Shown here one piece after another: positions 18,864-29,054 of a DNA stretch of 64,000 nt. Position 1 is the first letter of the stretch. The number at the start of each line of letters is the position of its first letter. The DNA is from Pyropia yezoensis (taxonomy: Eukaryota > Rhodophyta > Bangiophyceae > Bangiales > Bangiaceae). Where the stretch lies: assembly GCA_009829735.1 (NCBI GenBank), contig CM020619.1, positions 3,230,590 to 3,294,589 on the forward strand, given 5' to 3'. The notes beneath the pieces were generated by a model, which was not told the DNA's origin, made no database searches, and saw only the letters and a list, made by a program, of their open reading frames with translations. Both the position numbers and the translations under genes were made by a program.

Positions 18864-20834
18864 GTGTCATACGGATCGTCAGCCAACATGGCTAGTTCGG
18901 ACCCCCCGTCGTCCGGGGAGTACACGGGTGACGCACGTACTTCAGTGCCTTTGAATACTGGTGAGACACAGGTGGGTTTACCTGGGGTCGCAGAGGGACT
19001 AGAGGTCCCTCAAGCCAGCAGGACTGGAAGTACGGGCGGGCAACAGGCCACCCCGACTCAGTCGGGAGTTCACTCGGGTGACACTTCTGATGTGGGTGGG
19101 CCGAAGTCTGGCCACCGTGTGGTATACTCAACGGGAACGTCCCAAGAGGTTAGGACTGTCCCCGCGGGTTCCACTCGGGTTGGAGCCAACTTTGGCTTGG
19201 AGCCGTCGCCAACTAGGCTTTCGGAGGACGGCGGACCTCCGTTGGTCGGCGATGGGCTCGCGCCCATGCCCCCGGTTGAGACCCCTGATGAACGTGGTTA
19301 CCCCTCAGGTGGACTCCCGGAGGCGGACCGAGACTCAACTGGAGTCGTCAATCCACTCCTCGCGGAAACTGTCCGTCGGGAGGCGACCAATGTGTTGCGG
19401 CAGACTTTGCCGGACCTGGTGGTCACGATGACGAATACTATTCTGAATCAAATTGTGGCGAGTTTGCCAGATGGCCTTAATGTCCAGACCGGATTGGGGC
19501 TTTCGAGCCCGCAGGCGCAGGGGGAATCTCCCCTGACGCCTATTCCGGGTCGCCCCGAACAGGGGGGGACCCCTGTGACTCCCAACGTGGGAGCCGCACC
19601 ATTCTCGGTGGGGCGTACGCCCTCCACGGGGGAGTTCCCCTCGGAAACGCCGGCGGCTACACCAAGCTCGCCGTACCAGACTACAGGCGCTGAGGGTCAA
19701 CTTACCCCAGTGCCACAGCGGCTGTTCCCTCAACGTGAGGTGCCGCCCAAGATCCAGGTAGCCAACCCGGTCTACCAGCGGATCCTTGACTGCGAGACCT
19801 ACGCCCTCCACAACAAGTCGGTGGCGTATGGTCCTGACCAGGCCCGAGCCATGGGCCGTGCCAAGAAGAATGCACTTCATTCTTTTGGGCACAAAGCGGA
19901 GTGGGATGGAACTCCCCCCCTCCGTGTCTTTGAGTTCCTACGTCGTTTCACAAAAGCCTGTGACGACAATGCCATAAGTGAAGGCATGGCTTTTTATATG
20001 CTACAGGAGTTTACGAAGGGCGACCTACGGACAGAACTTATGTCCGTCATGCCCAGCTCCTCAAGTGGAGGCGCTGGTGAGGTGACGTCCTATTTGGAGC
20101 TCGTCAACTGGTTGTTGAGAGCCATGGTTGATGAGGCAGCGTTGGCTTCTCAAGTCGAGGAGTTTACGCAAGCCCTTCAGGAAGAGGCGGAGGACGAGTT
20201 GTCCTTTGCGGAGCGAGTCCATAAGCTCAACAATCTTTGTGGGTTTCTTCATCCACAAGCTGTGGTGAAGAGTCGGTTTGTGGAGGGACTCCATTGGTCA
20301 GTCCGGATGGAGACCCGGGAGCATAACAGTGCCCGGGCGACCCTGGCCGAGTTGGCCAGGTTCGCCTATCGCAGACGCGAGGCCTACCGCAAGTTGCGGG
20401 AGGAACGACGCCAGGAGCGTCAGGCCGAGTTGGCCAAGGAACGGGAGGAGGCGCGCCAGGCCAGAGAGTTGAGAGAGGCACGCCGAATCCGCAAGGAGAG
20501 GGTGGTAGCTGCCGTGGGAACTTCCCAGGGTGTCCCTTCGTCTTCCCCAGTCGGGAAGACCCCTCCGGGAACTGACAATCGGTGTTGGAACTGCAACTCC
20601 GATGGACTCTGGGCATATGATTGCCCCAAGTTGAGTAAACGCATCCAACAACTTGTTAGGAATGCGAGTAAGAAGACGGCTACGAACGAAGTACGTTCAC
20701 GCCGCGAGGGTGGGTCTCGACCGGTCGTCGCGGTCGCCACACCCTCGGCGGAGGAGGCGGACACGTCGTCCTCGGACTCGTCGTCTTCCGCTTCGTCCTC
20801 AGATTCGGACGCCAAGTCGGCGGGAAACGAATGA
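18864..20834 (+). CDS. gag: Gag of element 1
   Basis: A 656-codon frame from the ATG at 18864; a second ATG (MASSDPPSS) lies at 18888. The N-terminal third is disordered (Gly, Thr, Pro, Ser). The middle has the gag capsid-like helical block with PLRVFEFLRRFTKACDDNAI, FTKGDLRTELMSVM and FAERVHKLNNLCGFLHPQAV. An Arg/Glu-rich segment (RKLREERRQERQAELAKERE) follows, then a zinc-knuckle-like cysteine cluster starting CWNCN and ending YDC, and an acidic serine-rich tail. The end overlaps the next frame by four bases (ATGA). Confidence 0.85.
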   Translation: MSYGSSANMASSDPPSSGEYTGDARTSVPLNTGETQVGLPGVAEGLEVPQASRTGSTGGQQATPTQSGVHSGDTSDVGGPKSGHRVVYSTGTSQEVRTVPAGSTRVGANFGLEPSPTRLSEDGGPPLVGDGLAPMPPVETPDERGYPSGGLPEADRDSTGVVNPLLAETVRREATNVLRQTLPDLVVTMTNTILNQIVASLPDGLNVQTGLGLSSPQAQGESPLTPIPGRPEQGGTPVTPNVGAAPFSVGRTPSTGEFPSETPAATPSSPYQTTGAEGQLTPVPQRLFPQREVPPKIQVANPVYQRILDCETYALHNKSVAYGPDQARAMGRAKKNALHSFGHKAEWDGTPPLRVFEFLRRFTKACDDNAISEGMAFYMLQEFTKGDLRTELMSVMPSSSSGGAGEVTSYLELVNWLLRAMVDEAALASQVEEFTQALQEEAEDELSFAERVHKLNNLCGFLHPQAVVKSRFVEGLHWSVRMETREHNSARATLAELARFAYRRREAYRKLREERRQERQAELAKEREEARQARELREARRIRKERVVAAVGTSQGVPSSSPVGKTPPGTDNRCWNCNSDGLWAYDCPKLSKRIQQLVRNASKKTATNEVRSRREGGSRPVVAVATPSAEEADTSSSDSSSSASSSDSDAKSAGNE

Positions 20835-23800
20835 CCGTTGGGGCTGGTCGTCCGAAGCTCACAACGGCAGCCTCGGCCAAGTGGGCCAGGAGGACGAACC
20901 AACCGTGCCGGATACTGCGGCGACCTAAGGGAGTCCGCCAACCTCGGGTAGGACTCCCCAAGAACGTAAACCCACGTCGGGTCATCGCGGTGCTGACGGG
21001 TGAGAACTTCCAGGTGGCTGGACGGGTGCAACTTGCCCCCGGCCGCGCCTGTTGTGCCCGTATCGTACTTGATACCGGGTCAGGAGCCTCCTTAATACGC
21101 AAGTCGCTATTACCCAAGGAGGTGAAGCTCCAACGCTGGAGGTCCAAAGCTGACCATATGATTGACATCAATGGTGGGGTACTTCCCATCGTTGGTGCCG
21201 TGACCCTACCAACTAGGTTGGGGACCCATGAGGTCGACGTGACCTATGGTGTAGTTGAGAATATATCGGTACCCCTGCTTCTGGGTACCCCTTATGTTGT
21301 TACACAAGTGCCTTTGATTTGTGGCCCTGAGTACTGGGTCAAGTTGATGAATGGGGAGACTATCCCCATCCTTGGTAAGGGAAAGTCTGTGGCTCCTGTG
21401 ACAGTTTCACAGTCGAAGCCTTTTTGCTCTGTGAGGGAAGGGTTTACTGCTACCCTGCGTCTAGCCCGTAAAGTCACGTTGCCCCCCAACTCGGTGGCGC
21501 ACGTTGATGTTGTAACTGATTATACGGGGAACGGGTTGGTGCACCCTCACCCCCGTCTTGCTCGCAAGCACCAAGTGCATGTTGCCCTTGGCACGATGGA
21601 CTCCAAAGCCGGAGTCCCGTGGAGGATACAGGTGATGAACCTGAGCTCGTCGCCCCAGTACTTCAAGTCGGGAGCCAAGTTCGGCTATATCGACCAACAC
21701 GAGGGACCGGTAGTAGCGGTCACCCTCAACGCGGGCGCAAGTAGCGACCCGAAGTCCGGAAAGGAGAAGCATCAAGCCAAGTCGGCCGCCTCTCCTCGGC
21801 CCCATGTGAACATGGAGGGTGTCCCCCCCAGGTTGAGGGTTCAAGTTGAACGCCTCTTGGACCAATATCACAAGTTGTGGGATGGTCAATTGGGACTCAT
21901 GAGAGCCACCCAACACCGGATCGAGTTGAAGCCCGGTGCACCCCCTATACGCCAACAACCGTATAGGGGAGGACCTCGTTCAAGGGCCCTCGTTAAGGAG
22001 CAAGTTGCTCGCATGGAGGCCCTCGATGTGATCGAGGCCAGCAACGCCGAGTGGGCCAGTCCGGTGGTTATCGTCCCCAAAGTTGATGGGACCCCCCGGT
22101 TTTGTATCGACTACCGTAAGCTCAACGAGAGCACGGTGAAGGACAGTTATCCCCTACCTAAGATGGACGACTGTCTGGATTCTCTGGGGGAGGCAAACGT
22201 GTTCTCTACCCTGGACTGTAACGCGGGGTACTGACAAATTCCCATTGCCCCGGAGGACAGGCATAAAACTACCTTTACCTGTCACTGTGGTACCTACTAG
22301 TGCAAGCGCCTACCGTTTGGTCTGTGTAACGCGCCGGCAACTTTCCAGCGCGCTATGGACATGATTCTGGCCGGAGTACGGTGGCAGATCTGTCTTGTGT
22401 ACCTCGACGATATCATTGTGTTCTCCCGAAGTCCGGAGGAACACATTGGCCATCTTGGCCAGGTGTTCAAGCTACTTGCTGACGCCGGTGTGTCACTGAA
22501 GGCGAGTAAGTGCCACCTCTTCACTCAAGAGGTGGAGTACTTGGGGCATGTTGTCCGTCCGGGGCGTCTCAGTGTTAACGAGAAGAACTTGAGGGCCATT
22601 CGTAAGGCTCAGTACCCCCGGACCCAGACCCAGATGAGGAGCTTCCTTGGGATGTGTAACGTGTACCGACGTTTCACCAAGGGCTTCGCCAAGGTGGCGA
22701 AGCCGTTGAATGAGCTAGTGAGCTCAACGCTACCGAAGAACCTGCCTCCCCCAAGTCGGGTGGAGCAGGAATCCTTTGAGACTCTTCGGGACCTTCTGCT
22801 GAAGCCCCCCATCTTGGCTATTCCCAGGTTGGGAGGCCACTACATCCTGGATGTGGACGCTAGCTACGACCAACTTGGTTGTGTGTTGCTTCAGCAGCAG
22901 CCGGACAAGGAGTACTTGCCGGTGGGATACTTTAGTAAGGGGCTGAACTCGGCCGAGAAGAACTACGGAGTCACCGAGTTGGAAGGACTCGCAGTGGTGT
23001 GGGCGGTGACGTCACTTCGTCACTACCTGGAGGGTGAGAAGTTCCTCATCCGCTGTGACCACCGCGCGTTGCAGTTCATCTTTAAGACGGACTGCACGAA
23101 CACTCGTCTCAATCGGTGGAGGGTGCGACTGGCACCCTTCAACTTTGATATTGAGTACCGACCTGGCAGGCAACATGCCCTTGCCGACGGCCTCTCTCGG
23201 GTACCTACCGAGGGGCTGGACACTAACCCAGTCGATGATGACATCCCCATCGTGGGGGTAGTCACGCGCTCGGGTCAGGCGTTGAACCCCGAGGCGCCAG
23301 GGAACAAGAAGTACTTGCCCCTGTCCCTGGACGAGGTGGTGGAGGCCCAGGCCGAGGATCCCTTCTGCAAGTCGCAGAGGGATACACTGGATACAGTGGT
23401 CGAGACGCGTTTCTTTCTGGGAGACGATGGCCTCCTCATGAGGAGGGGGGTATTCCAGGGGACCGAACAACTTGTCGTCCACGCATCCCTCAAGGGCAGT
23501 ATCCTTGAGAGGGAGCACAACGCTCCCACGGGTGGACACCTGGGGTCTAGTAAGCTGTACCAGACCCTGAAGACCAGGTACTACTGGCCGTCCATGGTGG
23601 TGGACATCTACAGTTGGGTGGCTGCCTGCACAAGTTGTGCACAGAACCGTCTGATGGAACGGCGGCCTAGTACAGCTATGCTATTGTTCCCGGCCAAGGA
23701 GCTGTTCGCCGCGTTGGCGATGGACATCCTTGGGCCGCTGTCAGTGACCGAGGAGGGCAACCAGTACCTCCTGGTCATCTGTGACCGCTTCACGAAACTT

Positions 23801-24814
23801 ACGCGAGCGATCCCACTGGCAGAGATCACGGCCATGTCGGTCGTGTCAGCCTTCCTAGATCACTGGGTTGCCGCGTATGGCATCCCAGATAGTACACTAT
23901 CGGACAATGGACCGCAATTTGCGTCTGTACTGTTTCAGGGAGTGCTGGATATGTTGGGGGTTAAGGCAAACTATGCCACCCCCTACCACCCACAAACTAA
24001 TGGGCAGGTGGAGCGCTTCAACAAAACTATTGTTAGGCAGCTGCGCCACTATGTGAGTGAGCACGTGAAGACGTGGGACCAATACATTTCTATCCTTACT
24101 ACTGCCTACAATTCGCAGGTTCACTCATCTACAGGGGAAGTACCCCTCGCTTTTGTGACCCCCCGTCGTGTGCGGTCTATTGCCGTGCGGCGGTCGCTCC
24201 CAACTGGGGAGGGTAGTGGCAGTACGCCTACTCCTACTGAGAGTAAGGCGGAGTTCGCTGCTAGGCTGGAGCACATCATCCCTAAAGTCAGGGCTGAGAT
24301 GGACAAAGCACAAAAGCGCTACAAGCGTACCTTTGACAAAAAGGTGCGCAATGCTAAACATGTCCCCGAGCAGGGTGACTGGGTGCTGGTACACTCGCAC
24401 ACCCCAACTGGGGGTAAGCTGGTATTCCAGACGAAGGGACCGTACCAGGTCCTTCGTACTGATGGGCGGCGCTTCACCATCGAAAGTGACGATGGGGTCC
24501 GCACAGTGAACGGACAGGACGTGGTCAAAGTTGCACCACCGCCTGCAGGCGACCCAGCTTGGGCGCGTGCTTTGGAAGCGTGGCGCCTCCCCTCACTGCC
24601 TGCGGCCGAACAGGGCCCGCAGGAGTACGTGTTCGATAAGTTCATCGACCACGGATGGGATGAGGACACTAACCGCCTCATGTTGAGGGTGCGTTGGTTT
24701 GGCTACAAAGCCAAGGATGATACGTGGGAGCATGTGGAGGATCTTCCCGCTGAGAAGGTCCGGGCGTACTGTGCCCGGAATGAGATAGACCCTAACAGCC
24801 CTCCCTCAACGTGA
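20831..24814 (+). pseudogene. pol: Pol of element 1: protease, reverse transcriptase, RNase H, integrase, chromodomain
   Basis: Domains in order: an aspartic protease with VLDTGSGASLI near 21065-21100; reverse transcriptase from about 21950, with FCIDYRKLN and the catalytic YLDD near 22399; RNase H with ILDVDAS near 22845; the integrase zinc region near 23520-23640; the integrase core with MDILGPL, SDNGPQFAS and HPQTNGQVERFN (23720-24030); and a chromodomain near 24620-24790 (LRVRWFGYKAKDDTWEHVED). This is the classical chromovirus order. The region carries about one or two breaks and is otherwise well preserved. Confidence 0.9.
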
Positions 24815-24925
24815 GGGAAGGCCGAGCAACAGTGCCAAGAGAGTGCTTCAAGTCGAAGTGGTACGCAGAGTGGCTTTTAACTACAGCCCTAACCCTCACA
24901 CTCTCACAACAAAGGCAGCTGCCAA
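24815..24925. other. Short spacer between convergent frames of element 1
   Basis: The pol end and the end of the opposite-strand frame face each other across 111 bp. The spacer contains CACTCTCACAAC-type sequence and no hairpin comparable to the cluster in element 2. Confidence 0.5.
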
Positions 24926-26869
24926 CTAGGCACGCATGCTAGACTCTCCCACTCCACGGCCCTCGCCCTCACGTGGAGGCGAGCGGCGAGACCCACGCCG
25001 ATAACGGTCTCCACTCGTTGGAAGGGGCGGCGGCTCTAAGTCGGAACCGTCGCGCCCTTCACGGTCGCGCAAGTGGCGCCGACCGTGGCCACTCTTCTGC
25101 CTGGTCTTGCGCGCAAGTTTGCGACGCATACGCTGGAGAGACTCCGTCTCCGACGGGGTAGAGGACTCCGAGACGGAGTAAGACAACTCGTCTTCCGACA
25201 CGGAGGGAGAGCGCCGCGAGTGTCGGCGACGACGGCGAGGAGGCGAGTATGCCCGGCTCGCGCGACGTTTGCCACGCCCAAGTGGGGCTGGCTGGGGCAT
25301 AATAGCCCCAATGCGAGCCAACTCGGCTGTCATAAACTCCGCCACCGACTCGCAACTCGCGGTCGCCACTGCAGTACGAACGCGCTCCTCAAGTTGAGGA
25401 GTCTCGGAACTCTGGAGGGTTGCGGTCGACGCGGCCAACCAGGAAATGGTACGCACCAACGTGGTGATCATCATCTCTGAGGTTAGAGGCGTGGGCGGTA
25501 ACACCAACTTGGGGTATACCGTCAGGAGGGTGGCCCCCAAGTTGGGGGACACCGGGGTGGATGACTCCACGGCCACGCTGATAGGGATGTTCCCGTGAGG
25601 CTGGAAAGGAACAGGAGGAAGCGGAGGGGCACGCCGAGGTGGCGGTACCCGGGTGTAACTGCGACCCCGACTTGGGGCCCCTGCAGTAGGCTGAGTCATA
25701 TGGTCATCATATGAGGGCACAGCCATAACTATGGGCTTGTCCGGGGGTGGCGCAGTGTGGCGATCCACCCCCGGGGCATACGGGTAGTCCCCGATGCCCA
25801 ACCCCTCTCGTAGGACCACACGGCCGTCGTGAAGTTCACGAGCGACCCACACGAACTGGCGAAGTGCGCCATCGTCCTTGGGCCCACGAGTGGGGCGACG
25901 CAACTTGTGCTCAATGCTCTCCCACTCGATAAACTTATGGAGCCGGAGCATCTCCTCAAGTAGAGTGAGTTGTCCTGATGAGCACCCCTCAGCAGCTAGC
26001 TGAGGGGTGAGCTGTTCCAAACCTTGGATGAGCCGGAGGGGGAGATGCCAGAGCATCCCCCGCCGCTGAACACAGGACACCCAGGTCGACATGACCTCGA
26101 GGAGCAACTGGGTGGCCAACATGGCCCACACCAGGTGATCAGGGCCAGCCGTCAACATGACGGAGCCGAAGTGGTCAAGCAACCGTGGCAGCAACGCCGG
26201 GAACCCGTAGGGGACCTCAACTTGAGGCCACCACCCGGGCTTCTTCGGATAGTACTGCTCCTTACTGGCAGCAGACTGTTGAGGAAACTCAAGTTGAGCC
26301 AAGGTCACCAAGTAGGGACCTCGCCGAAAGTCCTTCTCCATCCGCACATCAAAGTGATGAGTGTGCGGCTCGGCCTCGTGAAGGTACGGGGGGCGAGTTG
26401 CCACCGCGTCCCAAGTAAAGGTCGGCAAGTCGCCGGGACCCGGGATAGTTCCCCCGCGGTCCACCATGGCCTTGGCACGCTGAACGTCCTCAACCTCCTC
26501 ATCGTCCAGGAAGGCAAACTGGTCCGTCCTGAAGCCGGCAGGGAACCCGACCCTACGGGGATACTTCTCCCGTACGCGGTCCCATACCCGACCCATCGCT
26601 GCGCCAAGTCGGCCACAGCGAAGAACAGTCAACCCCTCCTCATAGAGAGGCCAAGCGGGGTAAAACCACCGCCCCAAGGCCTCACGCGGGACAACTTGTC
26701 CCGCCTCCGGGGGAGACCCCGCCGTCAACCCAAAGCCGGGTGACGCGGGAGTCCCATCCCCCGGAGCGATCGCGGAGCCCCCGCCGGAAGTCCCGGCGGG
26801 TGCTGCACCGTAGGTCGTGTCCTCCATACGCTCATCTACAGAGTCCGTCTCCACTCCCGGGGTCGCCAT
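24926..26869 (-). CDS. Antisense accessory ORF of element 1, with Arg/Ser-rich tail
   Basis: A whole frame of 647 residues from MATPGVETDS at 26869; an upstream in-frame ATG at 27040 would give 704. The N-terminal region is disordered; then come YPRRVGFPAGFRTDQFAFLD, a middle block with PQQSAASKEQYYPKKPGWWP, LLDHFGSVMLTAGPDHLVWA and RRGMLWHLPLRLIQGLEQL, and a Pro/Thr region. The C-terminus is rich in Arg and Ser (SPPRRRRRHSRRSPSVSEDE and LARKTRQKSGHGRRHLRDRE), like SR-type RNA-binding tails or a nuclear localisation signal. The motif series P-G-W ... F-G-S-V ... R-R-x-G-x-L-x-H-L-P recurs in element 2. No known family is recognised. It lies between pol and the 3' LTR and would need a promoter in or near the 3' LTR, reading backwards. 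Confidence 0.75.
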   Translation of the reverse strand: MATPGVETDSVDERMEDTTYGAAPAGTSGGGSAIAPGDGTPASPGFGLTAGSPPEAGQVVPREALGRWFYPAWPLYEEGLTVLRCGRLGAAMGRVWDRVREKYPRRVGFPAGFRTDQFAFLDDEEVEDVQRAKAMVDRGGTIPGPGDLPTFTWDAVATRPPYLHEAEPHTHHFDVRMEKDFRRGPYLVTLAQLEFPQQSAASKEQYYPKKPGWWPQVEVPYGFPALLPRLLDHFGSVMLTAGPDHLVWAMLATQLLLEVMSTWVSCVQRRGMLWHLPLRLIQGLEQLTPQLAAEGCSSGQLTLLEEMLRLHKFIEWESIEHKLRRPTRGPKDDGALRQFVWVARELHDGRVVLREGLGIGDYPYAPGVDRHTAPPPDKPIVMAVPSYDDHMTQPTAGAPSRGRSYTRVPPPRRAPPLPPVPFQPHGNIPISVAVESSTPVSPNLGATLLTVYPKLVLPPTPLTSEMMITTLVRTISWLAASTATLQSSETPQLEERVRTAVATASCESVAEFMTAELARIGAIMPQPAPLGRGKRRASRAYSPPRRRRRHSRRSPSVSEDELSYSVSESSTPSETESLQRMRRKLARKTRQKSGHGRRHLRDREGRDGSDLEPPPLPTSGDRYRRGSRRSPPREGEGRGVGESSMRA

Positions 26870-27195
26870 GGCTCTCCCCAAGTTGGGGAGAGACGCTCTG
26901 GCTATCGCGGCACGAGACCCGCCTTGAGTTGAGGGGGACTCGGATCGTGGGTATGCGGGTGGCCTCCCCAGCGTGGGGCGGCCCAGTGGAAGGTGAAGGG
27001 GAGGTGGTGGTGATGGTAAAGTGTGAACTGAGGAGAGCAAGCCGCCGAGTGGGCAAGCTTGAGGAGAGGGGCGGTCAACGTGACCTCCTCCACATCCGCG
27101 TTACGTACTCGATGGGGGACAGCAAGTCGCGCCCCCAACGCCGAGACGTGCGTTTACGCACCCCCTCACAGGGCCGACCGGGTCGGTCGGAACTG

Positions 27196-27207
27196 AGGAG
27201 AGGGGAG
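27196..27207 (+). promoter_or_regulatory. Polypurine tract of element 1
   Basis: AGGAGAGGGGAG lies directly against the TG of the 3' LTR, the position where plus-strand DNA synthesis is primed in LTR elements. Confidence 0.8.
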
Positions 27208-27676
27208 TGTGGCAGTATTGACCCCCAGATAGGGGGGCAACACGTGCCATGCAAGGGGCGGCAGGCCACTAGCCTGATCCGTTCCTCCCCCTGCATTTGG
27301 GTCCATATTCCCTAAGTTTGGGATAGTTAGCTTAGTAGTAAATCCAACTTGGATTTGAGGGTTTTCTGCATTTATCGTCTTGAATTTTCGTGTGGCCCGG
27401 TGGGCAGGTGCTGGGGTGGGAGATTCTGAGTGGCGAGATTCTGAGTGGACCCTGGGGGGATAAGGGGAGGGACAGCGGGGCTTGGCCCTGCGTCCCCGTC
27501 CCGACCAAGAAACTGTTGGACCACACACCATCCTCTTGTTTGTCAGTGGGGGGTTTGCCCCGCAACAGGGACAGAGTGTGTGCGACTTGCACTTCTTCCG
27601 GTTCCCCCGACACGGGAGGCAGCCCTTGTACACCGCCCCAACTTGGGTGTCGTGTGTGCAAGTGGTTTTTGCCACA
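27208..27676 (+). repeat. 3' LTR of element 1
   Basis: The same 469-bp length as the 5' LTR, with two differences by eye. It is followed at once by the CAGCT target duplication. Confidence 0.95.
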
Positions 27677-27681
27677 CAGCT

Positions 27682-28289
27682 GGGGGTGGGGGTTGGGCGC
27701 CGCTCCACTTTAATTTCCCGTGGTGGCCGTGGCGGCGGGGTTGGGGGCGGGGCCGCCGCCAGGGCCTTCGGGGCAGCCGCGGCGGCGTCGTTGGCGGCCG
27801 AGACATCGCTCGCGGCGGCGACGAGGCGGGGGGCGCGGGGCCATCCGCGGGCGGGCGGGCACCGGGCAGCTAGCTACCGGCGGGCGCGGGCCGTTTCCGC
27901 GGCGGGCGGCGGCGGGCGGCGGCGGGCCGTCGCTCCCCTCCCCACTCTGCTCTTTCACCCTTTTCCCCCGCTTTGAACCGGCCGAGGGGTGGGCAGGGCG
28001 GGGCGGCGGGCACCCCAGCGGCCGCGCCGCCGACGCCTCGCCCGCGCGGGTGGCGCCGCCCGCCGTCGGACGGCCCGCTCGCGGACCGCCCATCGACGGC
28101 CGCCGCGGCGCGCGGCGGGGGTGGCCCGGGCGCCCCTCCCCCCCCCGCCCCACTGTTGGCCGCAGCCCAACAGGCTGGCCGGCGCCGCTCCCCCTCCCGC
28201 CGCCCCCCGCGTCTGGGTTGGGACACCGCCCACGTGTTTTTTTTGCGTGGCCCGCAGCCGCGCGTGACGGTTCGGTGCCCAGGCGGCGG
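27682..28289. other. GC-rich host-like DNA between two retroelements
   Basis: Continues the host DNA split by element 1. Frames are open on both strands through composition alone. A GGGGCAGCCGCGGCGGCGTCG block near 27770 resembles one near 42050. No gene is supported. Confidence 0.5.
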
Positions 28290-28472
28290 CCACAGCGGCG
28301 GTGGCGTCGTGCGGCAGCGGCAGCGGGGGCGGCGGCGCGCGGCGGCTGTGGCGGGTGCGGCGGGTGTGGGTGCGGGTGGTGTGCCGGCTGGGTGGGGTGG
28401 GTGTGTGCGGCGACCGTTGCCGGCGGCTGCCTGCCGGCGGGCCGGAGCGCCCAGAGCGGGGGGACGGGCGGG
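28290..28472. repeat. 183-bp segment X, copy upstream of the 5' LTR of element 2
   Basis: GC-rich sequence ending AGAGCGGGGGGACGGGCGGG, almost identical to 38451-38633, which sits in the same place before the 3' LTR. The solo LTR at 10791 lacks it, so it is not part of the LTR. It could be the 3' end of a second element in tandem, whose last base is the purine-rich primer site, or a duplicated host segment. Confidence 0.85.
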
Positions 28473-28835
28473 TGTAGCAATATGGTCGGCCGTATTGTGA
28501 CCCCAGTATTAGGGGGGCTACTTCTTATCCTTGGCTTTCAATTTGATAGTCCGTACTGGTCACGGTATCTATAAGTTACGTATGACCAGAGGGACTTGCA
28601 TCTTGGGGTGGAGGGTAGTTAGTAGTGTCTCCGAGGGTTTATAGCGAGGGGGCCGGCGGCGAATCGACCGCCGGCCAAAGTAGAACAACAAACCCCTCCC
28701 ATTTGGGCTCCCATCTTGGTCCCGTGGCTTGCGCTCCAAGGACAGCAACCTTGGCCTCCCGGTGACGTTGGTGCCGATCCCCCTTGGAGAGTGTTCCCTG
28801 AGAGTGGACGTGCGACGGATTCCTATTGTGCTACA
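28473..28835 (+). repeat. 5' LTR of element 2
   Basis: Starts TGTAGCAATA and ends TGCTACA. It contains a TATA-like TATCTATAAG near 28565 and a perfect hairpin GGCCGGCGG...CCGCCGGCC near 28656-28680. Confidence 0.95.
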
Positions 28836-28856
28836 TTGGTGGAGCAGCAGGGGACG
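28836..28856 (+). promoter_or_regulatory. Primer binding site of element 2
   Basis: TTGGTGGAGCAGCAGGGG follows the LTR directly, the same as in element 1. The shared site suggests that both families use the same primer tRNA. Confidence 0.65.
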
Positions 28857-29054
28857 GGTTTCCGTCACCCTTGTGGTGACGCCGTCTTCGGCCCTGGCAC
28901 ACGGATAGGGATCCGGTCCTCTTCTTGTACTCGTGGTGTTGCGACCTGATCGATTGTGTTGAGTTTTTACCTCTGACTGTGATCTACTGTTACTCTCCCC
29001 AATCTACCCCCTCGCTCTCTTATTCGTGGTGATCGTTACGTCGGTTGACTGATT

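Larger units (their letters stand above)
18300..27676 (+). mobile_element. Chromovirus (Ty3/gypsy, chromodomain), element 1, nearly complete
   Basis: Two 469-bp LTRs (18300-18768 and 27208-27676) flank gag, pol and an opposite-strand frame. The flanking 5-bp target duplication CAGCT (18295-18299 and 27677-27681) is perfect. The LTRs differ at only two positions by eye, so the insertion is young. A primer binding site starts right after the 5' LTR, and a purine-rich tract (GAGGAGAGGGGAG) ends at 27207 just before the 3' LTR. Pol carries about one or two breaks; gag and the opposite-strand frame look whole. The GC content is visibly lower than that of the host DNA on either side. Confidence 0.95.
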
